A stretch of 64,000 nt of DNA from Clostridium frigoris. Its GTDB lineage: Bacteria; Bacillota; Clostridia; Clostridiales; Clostridiaceae. How positions within the stretch are numbered: the first letter of the stretch is position 1; the number at the start of each line of letters is the position of its first letter. The stretch spans positions 1 to 64,000 of the forward strand of contig NZ_JAHLDV010000011.1 in NCBI RefSeq assembly GCF_018861865.1. The letters are read 5' to 3'. Positions 25,095-33,387 of the stretch are shown piece after piece. Made by a program: the position numbers and the translations under genes. The notes beneath the pieces are model-generated. The model was not told where the DNA came from. It saw nothing but the letters and a program-made list of their open reading frames with translations, and did no database searches.

Positions 25095-25754
25095 TTATAT
25101 TTTTTTACTCTCAATTTTTCTCATTAACCATGAACATACTTCATCTATACCCTGATTTTTAACACAAGATGTTTCAAATATATCTGCATTAGCATTTAGA
25201 GATTTTATATCTTCGTAAAACTCTTTTTTATCAAAATCAGTAAATTCTATTAAGTCTAATTTATTTAAAATAATAGCACAACTTTTTTCAAACATTAGTG
25301 GATACTTCAAAGGTTTGTCATTCCCTTCTGCAGTGCTCAAAATACAAATTTTTATATCTTCACCAATTTCAAATTCAGCGGGGCAAACTAAATTACCCAC
25401 ATTTTCTATTACAAGCAAATCAAGTTTATCAAGAATTAATGAATTTAATGCATTTTTTATCATTGACCCATCAAGGTGGCAAGCTCCGCCAGTATTAATT
25501 TGGACCACCGGAACACCCTGTGCTTCTATTCTCTGTGCATCTTTGGTAGTATAAATATCTCCCTCAATTACAGCAATATTTATATTGTTTTTGAGCCTTG
25601 TTATTATTCTTTCAAGTAGCGAAGTCTTACCTGACCCAGGTGAACTCATAAGGTTTATTACATAGATACCCTTATCATCCATCATTTTTTTGTTTTTAGC
25701 TGTTATCTCATTATTTGTTTGAAGAATATTTGTAACTATATTTATTTTACTCAT
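25095..25754 (-). CDS. hypB: HypB, nickel-incorporation GTPase
   Basis: 219 aa. P-loop SSPGSGKTS, IEGDIYTTKDAQRIEA, NKLDLI and the C-terminal TSC are intact. The metal site of the G domain, Cys92-His93 (GGACHLDG) and Cys124 (LVCPAEF), is complete, so this is the canonical nickel-delivering copy. There is no His-rich N-terminal store. It abuts hypA (stop and ATG within 4 bp, AAGGAG inside the hypA end), so the two are co-translated. hypC, D, E and F are not in this window. Confidence 0.92.
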   Translation of the reverse strand: MSKINIVTNILQTNNEITAKNKKMMDDKGIYVINLMSSPGSGKTSLLERIITRLKNNINIAVIEGDIYTTKDAQRIEAQGVPVVQINTGGACHLDGSMIKNALNSLILDKLDLLVIENVGNLVCPAEFEIGEDIKICILSTAEGNDKPLKYPLMFEKSCAIILNKLDLIEFTDFDKKEFYEDIKSLNANADIFETSCVKNQGIDEVCSWLMRKIESKKI

Positions 25755-25757
25755 ATT

Positions 25758-26099
25758 TTAATCTCCTTCTATTGTATTTACGTAAAGCTCATATCCATGA
25801 ATAATACTAGAACAAAATTTATTACAGCAGGGACAAAGTTTATTAAAATGATCAATGAGGAATTTTTGTTTACAATCAAAACATTCCGCTACTGCACTAA
25901 CTTTCTGTATTTCTAAAGTTGAGCCTTCAAGCATTGTATCAATAATACATATGTTGAATGCAAAATTTAAGCATTCTGCCGTGACGCCGGCTAAGTCACC
26001 TATTTTTAATGATACCTTGGTAACTTTAATTAATTTATTCTCATTTGCTTTTTCTGTAACTATTTTTATAACATTTTCAATTATTGAAACCTCATGCAT
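25758..26099 (-). CDS. hypA: HypA, hydrogenase nickel metallochaperone
   Basis: 113 aa, the usual size. MHEVS gives the N-terminal nickel-binding Met-His-Glu. A rubredoxin-like zinc site follows with two Cys pairs (ECFDCKQ and LCPCCNK). It should hand nickel to HypB or the large subunit. First gene of the hydrogenase operon; the promoter region holds an 11-bp-arm inverted repeat (26141-26179). Confidence 0.92.
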   Translation of the reverse strand: MHEVSIIENVIKIVTEKANENKLIKVTKVSLKIGDLAGVTAECLNFAFNICIIDTMLEGSTLEIQKVSAVAECFDCKQKFLIDHFNKLCPCCNKFCSSIIHGYELYVNTIEGD

Positions 26100-26140
26100 A
26101 TTTATCTCCTAATTAGTTGTATTTCTTCTTAATATAATAT

Positions 26141-26179
26141 ATATGTAAATTAATTAGTAAAATGTTTAAATTTACATAT
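26141..26179. promoter_or_regulatory. Inverted repeat in the divergent hydrogenase/cytochrome-b5 promoter
   Basis: Perfect 11-bp arms ATATGTAAATT (26141-26151) and AATTTACATAT (26169-26179) separated by 17 bp, between the hypA start and the cytochrome-b5-like gene. It could be an operator for a dimer spanning more than two turns, or two half-sites. Confidence 0.5.
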
Positions 26180-26286
26180 TGATAGATATCACTTTAAATA
26201 AAATAATGAATAAACTAATTAGGAAAGTAAATTTTCAAAGTTTTACTATAAAACATATTTTAAAGACTACAAATAGGAGGTTCAAA

Positions 26287-26679
26287 ATGCTAATTTATTA
26301 TCCCGACTACTATTTAGTCCCTGTAAAAGCTGTAATGTCTTTAGATGATGAATATAAGTACACTATAAAAAGAAATATAATTTATAGGTCGTGCACAAAT
26401 GTTAATAAAGATATTATCAAAGAAAATTTTGAAGTGATTTATAAAAGGCAACAAAAATTCACATTAGAGGAATTATCAAAATATAATGGCATTGGTGGTA
26501 ATGCTGCCTATATATCTGTAAATGGAATAGTGTATGACGTAAGTTCAGTTCAGTCTTGGACTGGTGGCACTCATTTTGGTTTATCTGCGGGAAGTGACGC
26601 AACAAAGGATTTTAACACCTGTCATGCTGCTTCAAAAATACTCGATAAATTACCTAAGGTAGGGGTAATCATAGGGTAA
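26287..26679 (+). CDS. Cytochrome b5-like heme-binding protein
   Basis: 130 aa from the ATG at 26287, with AGGAGG seven bases upstream. A longer open frame from 26179 lacks a site. Residues 1-55 form a basic region of unknown function. Residues 56-130 match bacterial cytochrome-b5-like domains: FTLEELSKYNG, AAYISVNGIVYDVSSV, SWTGGTHFGLSAG and TCHAAS. His96 and His113 are the probable axial heme ligands. No signal or membrane span. Divergent from the hydrogenase operon and sharing its control region, it is a candidate electron partner or redox regulator; that link is inference. Confidence 0.75.
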   Translation: MLIYYPDYYLVPVKAVMSLDDEYKYTIKRNIIYRSCTNVNKDIIKENFEVIYKRQQKFTLEELSKYNGIGGNAAYISVNGIVYDVSSVQSWTGGTHFGLSAGSDATKDFNTCHAASKILDKLPKVGVIIG

Positions 26680-26806
26680 TTTTAAAGAAGCATCATTTTG
26701 TTTTTTTTGATTTAGTACCAATTTTAATAATTTTTTTTGAGCATATATTTTTATAGTATTAGGGAAATATTAATATTATATAACAACATAATAAGGAGGC
26801 GTATTT

Positions 26807-26971
26807 ATGGACAACAATAAAAGTCACTTGAAATCCGATAAGAAAAGCAATGCTGAACTAAGAAAGATGTATCCACATGATGGAAGTGATATTGGAATTG
26901 AAAATGGTGAGAAAATAGATGCAAATAATTCCAGATTTACTAAACGTTCTAAATTATCACATAATAAATAA
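26807..26971 (+). CDS. Small hydrophilic protein upstream of csp
   Basis: 54 aa with an excellent AAGGAGG site. Rich in Lys, Asn, Ser and acidic residues, with no hydrophobic core, so it is probably disordered. It lies 18 bp before the cold-shock gene and is likely co-transcribed with it. I do not recognise a family. Confidence 0.65.
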   Translation: MDNNKSHLKSDKKSNAELRKMYPHDGSDIGIENGEKIDANNSRFTKRSKLSHNK

Positions 26972-26989
26972 CAAGGGGGATAAAATTTT

Positions 26990-27193
26990 ATGATAACAGG
27001 TATTGTAAAATGGTATGATGTTAGCAGAGGATATGGATTTATATCAGCTCAAGATGGTGAAGATGTATTTGTTCACCATTTATCAATAAAAGAAGAAGGA
27101 CCAAAGAAAGATTTACATGAGGGTGAGGAAGTTCAATTTGATGTAGTAGATGGGCCAAAAGGCCCTCAGGCATCTAACGTTCAAAAATTTTAA
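26990..27193 (+). CDS. Cold-shock protein, CspA family
   Basis: 67 aa single cold-shock domain that binds single-stranded RNA and DNA. RNP1 is RGYGFI and RNP2 is VFVHH. The usual loop Lys-Gly (GEKGFGF) is replaced by DVSRGYGF, and the C-terminal half has DGPKGPQASNV. AAGGGGG ribosome site (26973-26979). Second gene after the 54-aa protein, ended by the terminator at 27232-27270. A closer-to-consensus paralogue is at 55419. Confidence 0.93.
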   Translation: MITGIVKWYDVSRGYGFISAQDGEDVFVHHLSIKEEGPKKDLHEGEEVQFDVVDGPKGPQASNVQKF

Positions 27194-27231
27194 TAAAATG
27201 ATATTTATGGTTCTATAAATATTTTTGATAT

Positions 27232-27270
27232 AAAAGTAGGTACAGAATTAATTTTTCTGTACCTACTTTT
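27232..27270. terminator. Bidirectional terminator
   Basis: 16-bp perfect arms AAAAGTAGGTACAGAA / TTCTGTACCTACTTTT between csp (+) and the 68-aa gene (-). Confidence 0.8.
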
Positions 27271-27285
27271 GTGAAATATTCAAAT

Positions 27286-27492
27286 TTAATAAGCTCTTTG
27301 ATCACCATTTAACATATTTTCAATTTCTACTGCTATTTCGCGACCTTTCTTATAGGAATTAAGTGTCTCTTTTGGTACTGAATCTTTAAATCTATCCTCA
27401 CCAGAAAGAAAATCAACTATCCCTTTCTTCGCACTTGGAACATCTCCAACATGGTCTATTCCATTAATCTCTTTTATTTTTGAACAATCCAT
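27286..27492 (-). CDS. Small conserved-looking hypothetical protein
   Basis: 68 aa, ribosome site GGGAGGG before the ATG. Soluble and charged, with a probable helix near the C terminus (KGREIAVEIENMLNG). No function recognised. Monocistronic between two terminator-bounded units. Confidence 0.6.
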   Translation of the reverse strand: MDCSKIKEINGIDHVGDVPSAKKGIVDFLSGEDRFKDSVPKETLNSYKKGREIAVEIENMLNGDQRAY

Positions 27493-27687
27493 AAATATCC
27501 CTCCCTTTATATATTCTCGATATTAAATAATTACCTATACTAAAAAATCTTAATACTATAGTTATACTTCCCAATTTAAAATTATTAATGTACGTTCATT
27601 CCCTTTAAAAATAATAACCTAAGTTAATTTTCTATATCTATTTTTTCATTAAAAATAAGTTCATATAATTTATTGTTAACTTTTAAC

Positions 27688-28539
27688 TTAACTAACGAAT
27701 AACCTTGACTTACTATTGTTTTTAGTAGCTTTTATTGCCTCTTTAGTTTTTTCTAACAATAGTAAAAATATATCTTCATCTTCCTTAATATCCTGTGGAT
27801 ATGTTAATAATACATTTGATAAATAGTATTCTTTTAATTTAGGTTCTTTCAATTTTAAATTATTAAAACAATCGTCCACTTTACCACTTATTTTGTCTTT
27901 GTTTTCTCCACTAGCAAAAGGAAAAACTCCTATAAAATTTTGTGAGGCATAGGGAATAAAAACATCTGTATCCCAAAAAATATTTTTTAAATTTTCATAA
28001 ATATATCCTGAGATATTATTATATTCATTATCAATTTCATTGGAAAAATCTTTTACTTGTTTATAAAAAGTTGTCATCATAATAGTAACATTATACTTTC
28101 CCTTAGTAGCTTTTTTTAATTCTAATTGTATAAAAAAAGGTAAATTAAAAATCACTTTTTTCTCTATTAGATTTTGAGATAAATTTAATAGTTTTAGAAC
28201 CTTATTATTTAATATAGCATCCTCAAATGGTATCAACATATAATCTGATATTCCCTCTGATATTCCTTTAATAAAATTATCTCTATGATTATTTGCAGTT
28301 ATAATCATTATAGGAACTGCTTTGTTTTTTTCTCTTACTCTTTTAATAAGTTTAAATCCATCTTCATTCTTTAAATCTATATCCATTATAATAAGATCTG
28401 CACTATATCTGTTTTGTGCCAAAGCAATAAAAAACTCAGTAGAATTGGATGCTTCATCCACAGTAAATTGTTTATTATTTAAAATCAATTTTATTGATTT
28501 AATGCTTTCTAATATTATAATTTTCAAAGTTTCACTCAT
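27688..28539 (-). CDS. Response-regulator protein with degenerate GGDEF-like C-terminal domain
   Basis: 283 aa. Residues 5-120 form a receiver: DLIIMDIDLKNEDG holds the phospho-acceptor Asp, with the conserved Thr in IMIITANN; the final Lys is replaced (DYMLIPFED). The C-terminal half (about 130-280) has the spacing of a GGDEF domain (VTIMMTTF start, IGVFPFASGE, LLTYPQD, LLEKTKEAIKATKNN), but neither GG[DE]EF nor an allosteric RxxD is present. It is probably a non-catalytic diguanylate-cyclase-like effector module. No kinase adjacent. Confidence 0.7.
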   Translation of the reverse strand: MSETLKIIILESIKSIKLILNNKQFTVDEASNSTEFFIALAQNRYSADLIIMDIDLKNEDGFKLIKRVREKNKAVPIMIITANNHRDNFIKGISEGISDYMLIPFEDAILNNKVLKLLNLSQNLIEKKVIFNLPFFIQLELKKATKGKYNVTIMMTTFYKQVKDFSNEIDNEYNNISGYIYENLKNIFWDTDVFIPYASQNFIGVFPFASGENKDKISGKVDDCFNNLKLKEPKLKEYYLSNVLLTYPQDIKEDEDIFLLLLEKTKEAIKATKNNSKSRLFVS

Positions 28540-28572
28540 CTTAAATCATCTCCCATTTTATTGAATGTTGTA

Positions 28573-29028
28573 TTATTTTTTATATAACATATCTATATGT
28601 GGAATGTTATCTTCTAAATACTCATTTGAAGTTTCTTTAAACCCAAGGCTTACATAAAAATCAACCAAGTATGCTTGTGCTTGAATCTTAATCACAGCCT
28701 CACTTAAACTTTGTTCTATAAACTCTATTGCTTTTAGCATCATTGCTCTTGCTATACCTTTAAAACGATAATTTTTATTTACAAGCACTCTCCCAATAGA
28801 TACCTCATCGAATGAGATGCCTTTTTCTAAAATTCTTAAATAAGAAATAATTTCACCCTCCTCCTGCAAATATAGGTGATACGATTTTTTATCTTTATCA
28901 TCACAGTCCTGATAAGCACACTGCTGTTCTACAATAAACACTTCATTTCTAATTTTTAAAATATTATATATTTCTTCGGATTTCACCTCTTCAAACTTTT
29001 TTAATTGCCAATTTAACGTTTTTTCCAT
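28573..29028 (-). CDS. GNAT-family N-acetyltransferase, ElaA type
   Basis: 151 aa. The ElaA start LNWQLKKFEE, the IRNEVFIVEQQCAYQDCDDKD segment and the acetyl-CoA loop VLVNKNYRFKGIARAMM (the R/Q-x-x-G-x-G/A motif) are clear, ending in FYVSLGFKE. Cytoplasmic acyltransferase; acceptor unknown. The stop lies about 30 bp from the downstream regulator gene, so the two may form an operon. Confidence 0.85.
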   Translation of the reverse strand: MEKTLNWQLKKFEEVKSEEIYNILKIRNEVFIVEQQCAYQDCDDKDKKSYHLYLQEEGEIISYLRILEKGISFDEVSIGRVLVNKNYRFKGIARAMMLKAIEFIEQSLSEAVIKIQAQAYLVDFYVSLGFKETSNEYLEDNIPHIDMLYKK

Positions 29029-29100
29029 AATGCACCATCCTATTAGCTGAATTATACTACATATGTTTGAGTATGTTTAGCATGTTCTAGATAAATTATT

Positions 29101-29132
29101 ATAAGGGGAATTCACAAGCGAACCCCCCTTAT
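29101..29132 (-). terminator. Terminator-like hairpin after the SleB-type gene
   Basis: Arms ATAAGGGG / CCCCTTAT, 16-nt loop, downstream of the minus-strand gene ending at 29187. T tract weak. Confidence 0.4.
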
Positions 29133-29186
29133 ATACAATAGCTCTCCATTTAAGAAGCTACTAAAAGTATTTTATATTCAGTTTTA

Positions 29187-30311
29187 CTATATGCCGAAAA
29201 ATGTTAAATCGTCTATTTTTATAGAACCTGATTGTGATGAACTCACAGGAGCACTACCACTATAAAAGAACATTGCATTATTAGTCGGATCAGTTCCGCT
29301 AACTGCTTCAATCGCAGCCTTCATAGTCCCCGCCTGTGCAGCTCTAGTAATGTTACCATTCAGTACCGGTGTAAATTGATATACTCCATTTGCCTTCTCA
29401 TTAATAACAGCACTTATAGAGTTTGGAAAACTACCACTTCTAACCCTATTTATAACTACTGCACCAACAGCAACCTGAGCATTATAAGATTCTCCTCCAG
29501 CTTCTGCAGTTATTAATCTAGCTAGCAAGTTCAATTCGCTTGCTGTGTATTTAATTGCTGCATTTTTTATTCTTATAGATCCGGCTTGAGCTATAGTAGA
29601 ACTTGTTGTTTCAGAAGTTTTAACAACTTGTTTTGCCTCTGCAGCTTCTTTTGCTGCAATGGCTTTTCTTACTTCAATAGCCTCATCTATTACCAACTGT
29701 GCACCATACTTGTTTTCTAGAGCATCTAGTTTTAATGCCAATAATTTTTGGTTTGATTTTTGTTTTGTTAAAATCTCTAAATTCTCTTTATTATCAGCTC
29801 TTAAAGATAGCAACTTTGTATTCCCAGTATCTAGCACTGCCTTTTTCAACTTAATTGCTGCCTCTTTTGTTTTCAACTCATTAACAATATTTTGATCAAA
29901 GGTTACTATTGTTTTAATATTTTCTATTCTGGATATAAAATCGCTTATACCATTTGCACCTAACATAACATCTATATAGCTTGATGACCCATTCATATAC
30001 ATTACTCTCATTCTTTTATCAAAAATTATTTGTTCTGCTTTGATATCAATCTCTGCTTTTACAATGTTTGTTTTTGTTTGCTTAATATTTTTTTGTGCTA
30101 TAACTATATTACTTTCATTACTTTTGATTTTAGACATAATCGTTTTAAGCTGCTTATTCATAATCTCGACTTTATTTTCAAGATCTCTTCTTTGAGTTTG
30201 AACCTGCTTAATTTTGACCTTATCTGACGCAGAATCTGCATATGCGCTAGTAAAACTAAAACACATAATTACAACAAGTGCCATTATAGCTGAATTTATT
30301 TTTTTCTTCAA
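29187..30311 (-). CDS. Secreted coiled-coil cell-wall hydrolase, SleB (Hydrolase_2) domain
   Basis: 374 aa from a TTG at 30311 with GGGGG nine bases upstream; in-frame starts up to 30392 lack sites. Signal peptide KKKINSAIMALVVIMCFSF ending near AYA. Residues about 30-215 form a PcsB/CwlO-like coiled coil, then a linker, and the last ~125 residues are a SleB-type hydrolase domain (SELNLLARLITAEAGGES, QVAVGAVVINRV, YQFTPVLNG, NNAMFFY) with the catalytic Glu in TAEAGGE. SleB cleaves cortex or vegetative peptidoglycan glycan strands. Its C-terminal domain is paralogous to the LysM protein at 52959. Confidence 0.88.
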   Translation of the reverse strand: MKKKINSAIMALVVIMCFSFTSAYADSASDKVKIKQVQTQRRDLENKVEIMNKQLKTIMSKIKSNESNIVIAQKNIKQTKTNIVKAEIDIKAEQIIFDKRMRVMYMNGSSSYIDVMLGANGISDFISRIENIKTIVTFDQNIVNELKTKEAAIKLKKAVLDTGNTKLLSLRADNKENLEILTKQKSNQKLLALKLDALENKYGAQLVIDEAIEVRKAIAAKEAAEAKQVVKTSETTSSTIAQAGSIRIKNAAIKYTASELNLLARLITAEAGGESYNAQVAVGAVVINRVRSGSFPNSISAVINEKANGVYQFTPVLNGNITRAAQAGTMKAAIEAVSGTDPTNNAMFFYSGSAPVSSSQSGSIKIDDLTFFGI

Positions 30312-30584
30312 TGCTCCATTCCCCCTACATAACATTCTATATATACATATATTATGTTTAAAAGTTTTTATCATCTGAACATAATAACACACAGATCTAT
30401 GTTTAGCAAATATTGGCTATTAAAGTACTTGCTTAACAAGTAATATATAACTATTCGAACAATGTAGGTATGGATGATTTTTTATAAAATTCTTTTTATA
30501 ATCTAGACGTTTATATAATATGATTAATCACAAATTTTATCATCCCTGCATATTTTATTAGTAAAAAGTAAATGAGGGTGTGGA

Positions 30585-30965
30585 ATGGAAAAAAAATTTG
30601 GAACTGCTCTTAACTGTATAGATGGTAGAACTCAAATTCCTATAATAAATTGGTTCAAAGAAAACTTTGATGTAGATTATGTAGATTTAATTACAGAACC
30701 TGGAATGGATAAGACATTATCTCAAGGCAATTGGGTTGAAACTGAAAAATTAAGAGAAAAAGTTATAATTTCAATAACAGCTCATAACTCTAATATAGTT
30801 GCTGTTATAGGACATTATGATTGTGCCGTAAATCCTGTTTGTGACTGCAAACAGGTTAGAGATATAATAAAATCAACATATATAGTAAAATCATGGGGTC
30901 TTCCAATTAGAGTAATAGGGCTATGGGTTGATGAATTTTGGTATGTACATGTTGTCAGCAAATGA
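30585..30965 (+). CDS. Compact beta-carbonic-anhydrase-like protein
   Basis: 126 aa, GAGGGTG ribosome site. The zinc-site logic of beta-carbonic anhydrase is present: Cys11 with the Asp13-x-Arg15 dyad (NCIDGRTQ) and His77-x2-Cys80 (IGHYDCAV). It is much shorter than the usual 190-220 aa and lacks the long C-terminal helices. It may hydrate CO2 or be a zinc-binding relative with another role. Monocistronic; catalytic activity is inference. Confidence 0.7.
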   Translation: MEKKFGTALNCIDGRTQIPIINWFKENFDVDYVDLITEPGMDKTLSQGNWVETEKLREKVIISITAHNSNIVAVIGHYDCAVNPVCDCKQVRDIIKSTYIVKSWGLPIRVIGLWVDEFWYVHVVSK

Positions 30966-31017
30966 TTCCCCATTGGTTATAGGCCTACATAAATTCAAAA
31001 TTTACATTCTCGAATTA

Positions 31018-31719
31018 TTATTCATCAATTAAACGGTACCCTACTCCAACCTCCGTTAATATATACTTTGGCTGCGCTGGATCATTCTCTATTTTTCTTC
31101 TTATATTTGCCATGAATACCCTAAGCGAATGTGTATCATTTTCAAAATAATTTCCCCAAATCTCATCAACTATGAACTTATGCGTTAAAACACGTCCTGA
31201 ATATTTTGACATTAACTCAATTAATTTAAATTCCATTGGTGTTAAATGTATTTCTTTATCTAAAATTGTAACTCTGCGTTTTTCGAAATCTATTTTCAGG
31301 TCCTTTACCATAAATACTGATAACACATTACCTTGTGAATTAATATTTTGATTGAAATGTCTAAGCGCAACTCTAATTCTAGCTAAAAATTCTGCCACGC
31401 TAAATGGCTTAGTCAAATAATCATCTGCTCCTCTATCTAAGACCTCAACTTTTTCTCTTTCATGTCCACGAGCTGAAACTACTATAATCTTAGCTTTTGT
31501 AAATTCCCTAACCTTCTCTATAACATCAAGTCCGTCAATATCTGGCAGCCCTAAGTCTAACACTATTATATCTGGGTTATGTGAAAAAATAAGTGTTATA
31601 GCCGTGTTCCCACACTCAGTTTCCATACACTTATATCCCTGTGCCTCTAGAGATATTTTCATAAATTTTTGAATAGGTTTATCGTCCTCAACTATTAAAA
31701 TCAAAGGCTTTATATTCAT
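31018..31719 (-). CDS. kdpE: KdpE-like response regulator
   Basis: 233 aa from the ATG at 31719, eight bases after GGGAG. OmpR family: receiver with IVEDDKPIQK, DIIVLDLGLPDIDG (Asp acceptor), VVSARGHE, DYLTKPF, then winged helix LTPMEFKLIELMSKY and the end EVGVGYRL, closest to KdpE. Its start overlaps the end of the kinase gene by 32 bp, so they are co-translated. Phased repeats of the KdpE-box type lie upstream of the neighbouring kimA, which I infer to be its target. No kdpFABC genes are in the window. Confidence 0.88.
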   Translation of the reverse strand: MNIKPLILIVEDDKPIQKFMKISLEAQGYKCMETECGNTAITLIFSHNPDIIVLDLGLPDIDGLDVIEKVREFTKAKIIVVSARGHEREKVEVLDRGADDYLTKPFSVAEFLARIRVALRHFNQNINSQGNVLSVFMVKDLKIDFEKRRVTILDKEIHLTPMEFKLIELMSKYSGRVLTHKFIVDEIWGNYFENDTHSLRVFMANIRRKIENDPAQPKYILTEVGVGYRLIDE

Positions 31720-33319
31720 CGCCATCACTCCCTATTATAGGTAAACTAAATTTAAAAGTTGCTCCACCAGTCGAATTATTAAATACTTCCATATGCCCAT
31801 TATGTGCTTCTACAATAGATTTACAAATAGCAAGCCCTAGTCCTATCCCCCTCTTTTTAAGGGAAATACCATTGGTCTTGGTATAAAATCTATCAAATAT
31901 ATATTCTATGTCTTTTTTAGGTATCCCATGACCATTGTCCGATACCTCGAAAAATACATTTTCATCCTTTTGCGAAACCTTTATTTCAATAATAGAATCA
32001 CTTTGTGTATATTTTATGGCATTATCAATTAAATTAATTAACACTTGTTCTATTAATAATCCATCTACAAATAATATAATCATTTTTTCTGGTAAGTCCG
32101 TCTTAATATTATGCTTTCCTGAAAACTTAGTAACTTTAGATATAGATTCAGAAATGATTTCTTCAACAATCTCTACATCTTTCTTGATTTCAAGCCTACC
32201 TTCATCGAGTCTCGTCATGCTTAGTATGTTTTCAACCGAATGCACTAGCCAGCTTGTATCTTCATAAATATTTTGTATAAGCTCTTTTTTTGTATTATTA
32301 TCAAGCACATCATAATTATCACTAATAGTAGAAACAGACCCTAATATTCCTGCTAGTGGAGTTCTTAAATCATGTGATATTGATCTCAGAAGGTTACCCC
32401 GAAGTTTTTCTCTTTCCTTCTCTAAATTTATCTGTCTTTTCTTTTCATATAAATCTTCTCTTTCAATAGCTAATGCCATTTGTGTAGAAACAGATTGCAA
32501 AAGAATTTTCTCATTTTCTGATAAAGCATTTTTTTCAAAACATGCTATCCCAATTACTCCAAGTATTTTGTTTTGTCCTGTAATTGGATGATAGTATCCA
32601 ACACTAGCTATTGGAATTTCAGCTTCAATACCTACTGATTTACCTATTTTAAAACATCTTTGCGCTCCCTCTATCTCAATACCTGACTCAAAGATATTTT
32701 TATCATATTTATCATTGAATAGATAAATGTTTGATTTTTGTAAAATATTTTTATTGTCTACTATAGCTATCATAATACTTCTGTTAAACATAAAAATTAA
32801 ATTATTGCCACAAGATTCAACTACTTGTCCTTTATCTTTTCCTATAAGCAATAAATTGTTAATTTTATATAAAATTCGCATTCTGTTTTCACGTACACAA
32901 GATATCTTTACTTGTGTTTTAACTCGTGAAGTTAACGTACTTGTAATAATTGCTACTATCAACATAATAACAAAAGTTACTGGATAATCTGATCTATAAA
33001 CTAAAAAGCTATAATATGGTATAGTAAAGAAATAATTAAATGCTAATACTCCAATTATTGCAGCCAAAATACCATAAACATATCCCTCTGTATTTTTTGC
33101 TACAAATAGAACTCCCAAAATAAATACTATTATTACATTTGATTCATGAAATCCAATTTTTTTAAATATCAAAGATAAGATAGTAAATAAAGTCATAATT
33201 ACTATGGTTTCAAATGCATTAGTAAATATACGTTTTATTTCTTCATAACCATTATATTTATGTTCACTAAAAGTATTGAAAACCTTCTTGTCAAATTCGC
33301 CTTTTTTCAAATTTTCCAT
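31688..33319 (-). CDS. kdpD: KdpD-like sensor kinase lacking the N-terminal KdpD/USP domains
   Basis: 543 aa against about 900 for E. coli KdpD. The protein begins just before four DUF4118-type membrane spans (about residues 33-130), followed by a GAF-like domain (150-280), H-box SHDLRTPLAGILGS, N-box NLIDNAIKYT and G-boxes DNGHGIP / GIGLGLAI. The ATP-binding KdpD sensor and UspA domain that sense K+ and bind c-di-AMP in full-length proteins are absent, as in some clostridial short forms. Upstream terminator at 33352-33381 separates it from kimA. The exact start is uncertain (ATG 33319 or the TTG nine bases on). Confidence 0.88.
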   Translation of the reverse strand: MENLKKGEFDKKVFNTFSEHKYNGYEEIKRIFTNAFETIVIMTLFTILSLIFKKIGFHESNVIIVFILGVLFVAKNTEGYVYGILAAIIGVLAFNYFFTIPYYSFLVYRSDYPVTFVIMLIVAIITSTLTSRVKTQVKISCVRENRMRILYKINNLLLIGKDKGQVVESCGNNLIFMFNRSIMIAIVDNKNILQKSNIYLFNDKYDKNIFESGIEIEGAQRCFKIGKSVGIEAEIPIASVGYYHPITGQNKILGVIGIACFEKNALSENEKILLQSVSTQMALAIEREDLYEKKRQINLEKEREKLRGNLLRSISHDLRTPLAGILGSVSTISDNYDVLDNNTKKELIQNIYEDTSWLVHSVENILSMTRLDEGRLEIKKDVEIVEEIISESISKVTKFSGKHNIKTDLPEKMIILFVDGLLIEQVLINLIDNAIKYTQSDSIIEIKVSQKDENVFFEVSDNGHGIPKKDIEYIFDRFYTKTNGISLKKRGIGLGLAICKSIVEAHNGHMEVFNNSTGGATFKFSLPIIGSDGDEYKAFDFNS

Positions 33320-33351
33320 CCCTCTCCCAATATATTTAATGCCTTTAATTT

Positions 33352-33381
33352 AAAAATCCTTAGTCTAGACTAAGGATTTTT
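33352..33381 (-). terminator. Terminator after kimA
   Basis: 30-bp perfect palindrome with AAAAATCC / GGATTTTT ends, between the kimA stop and kdpD. Confidence 0.8.
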
Positions 33382-33387
33382 AAGTAT

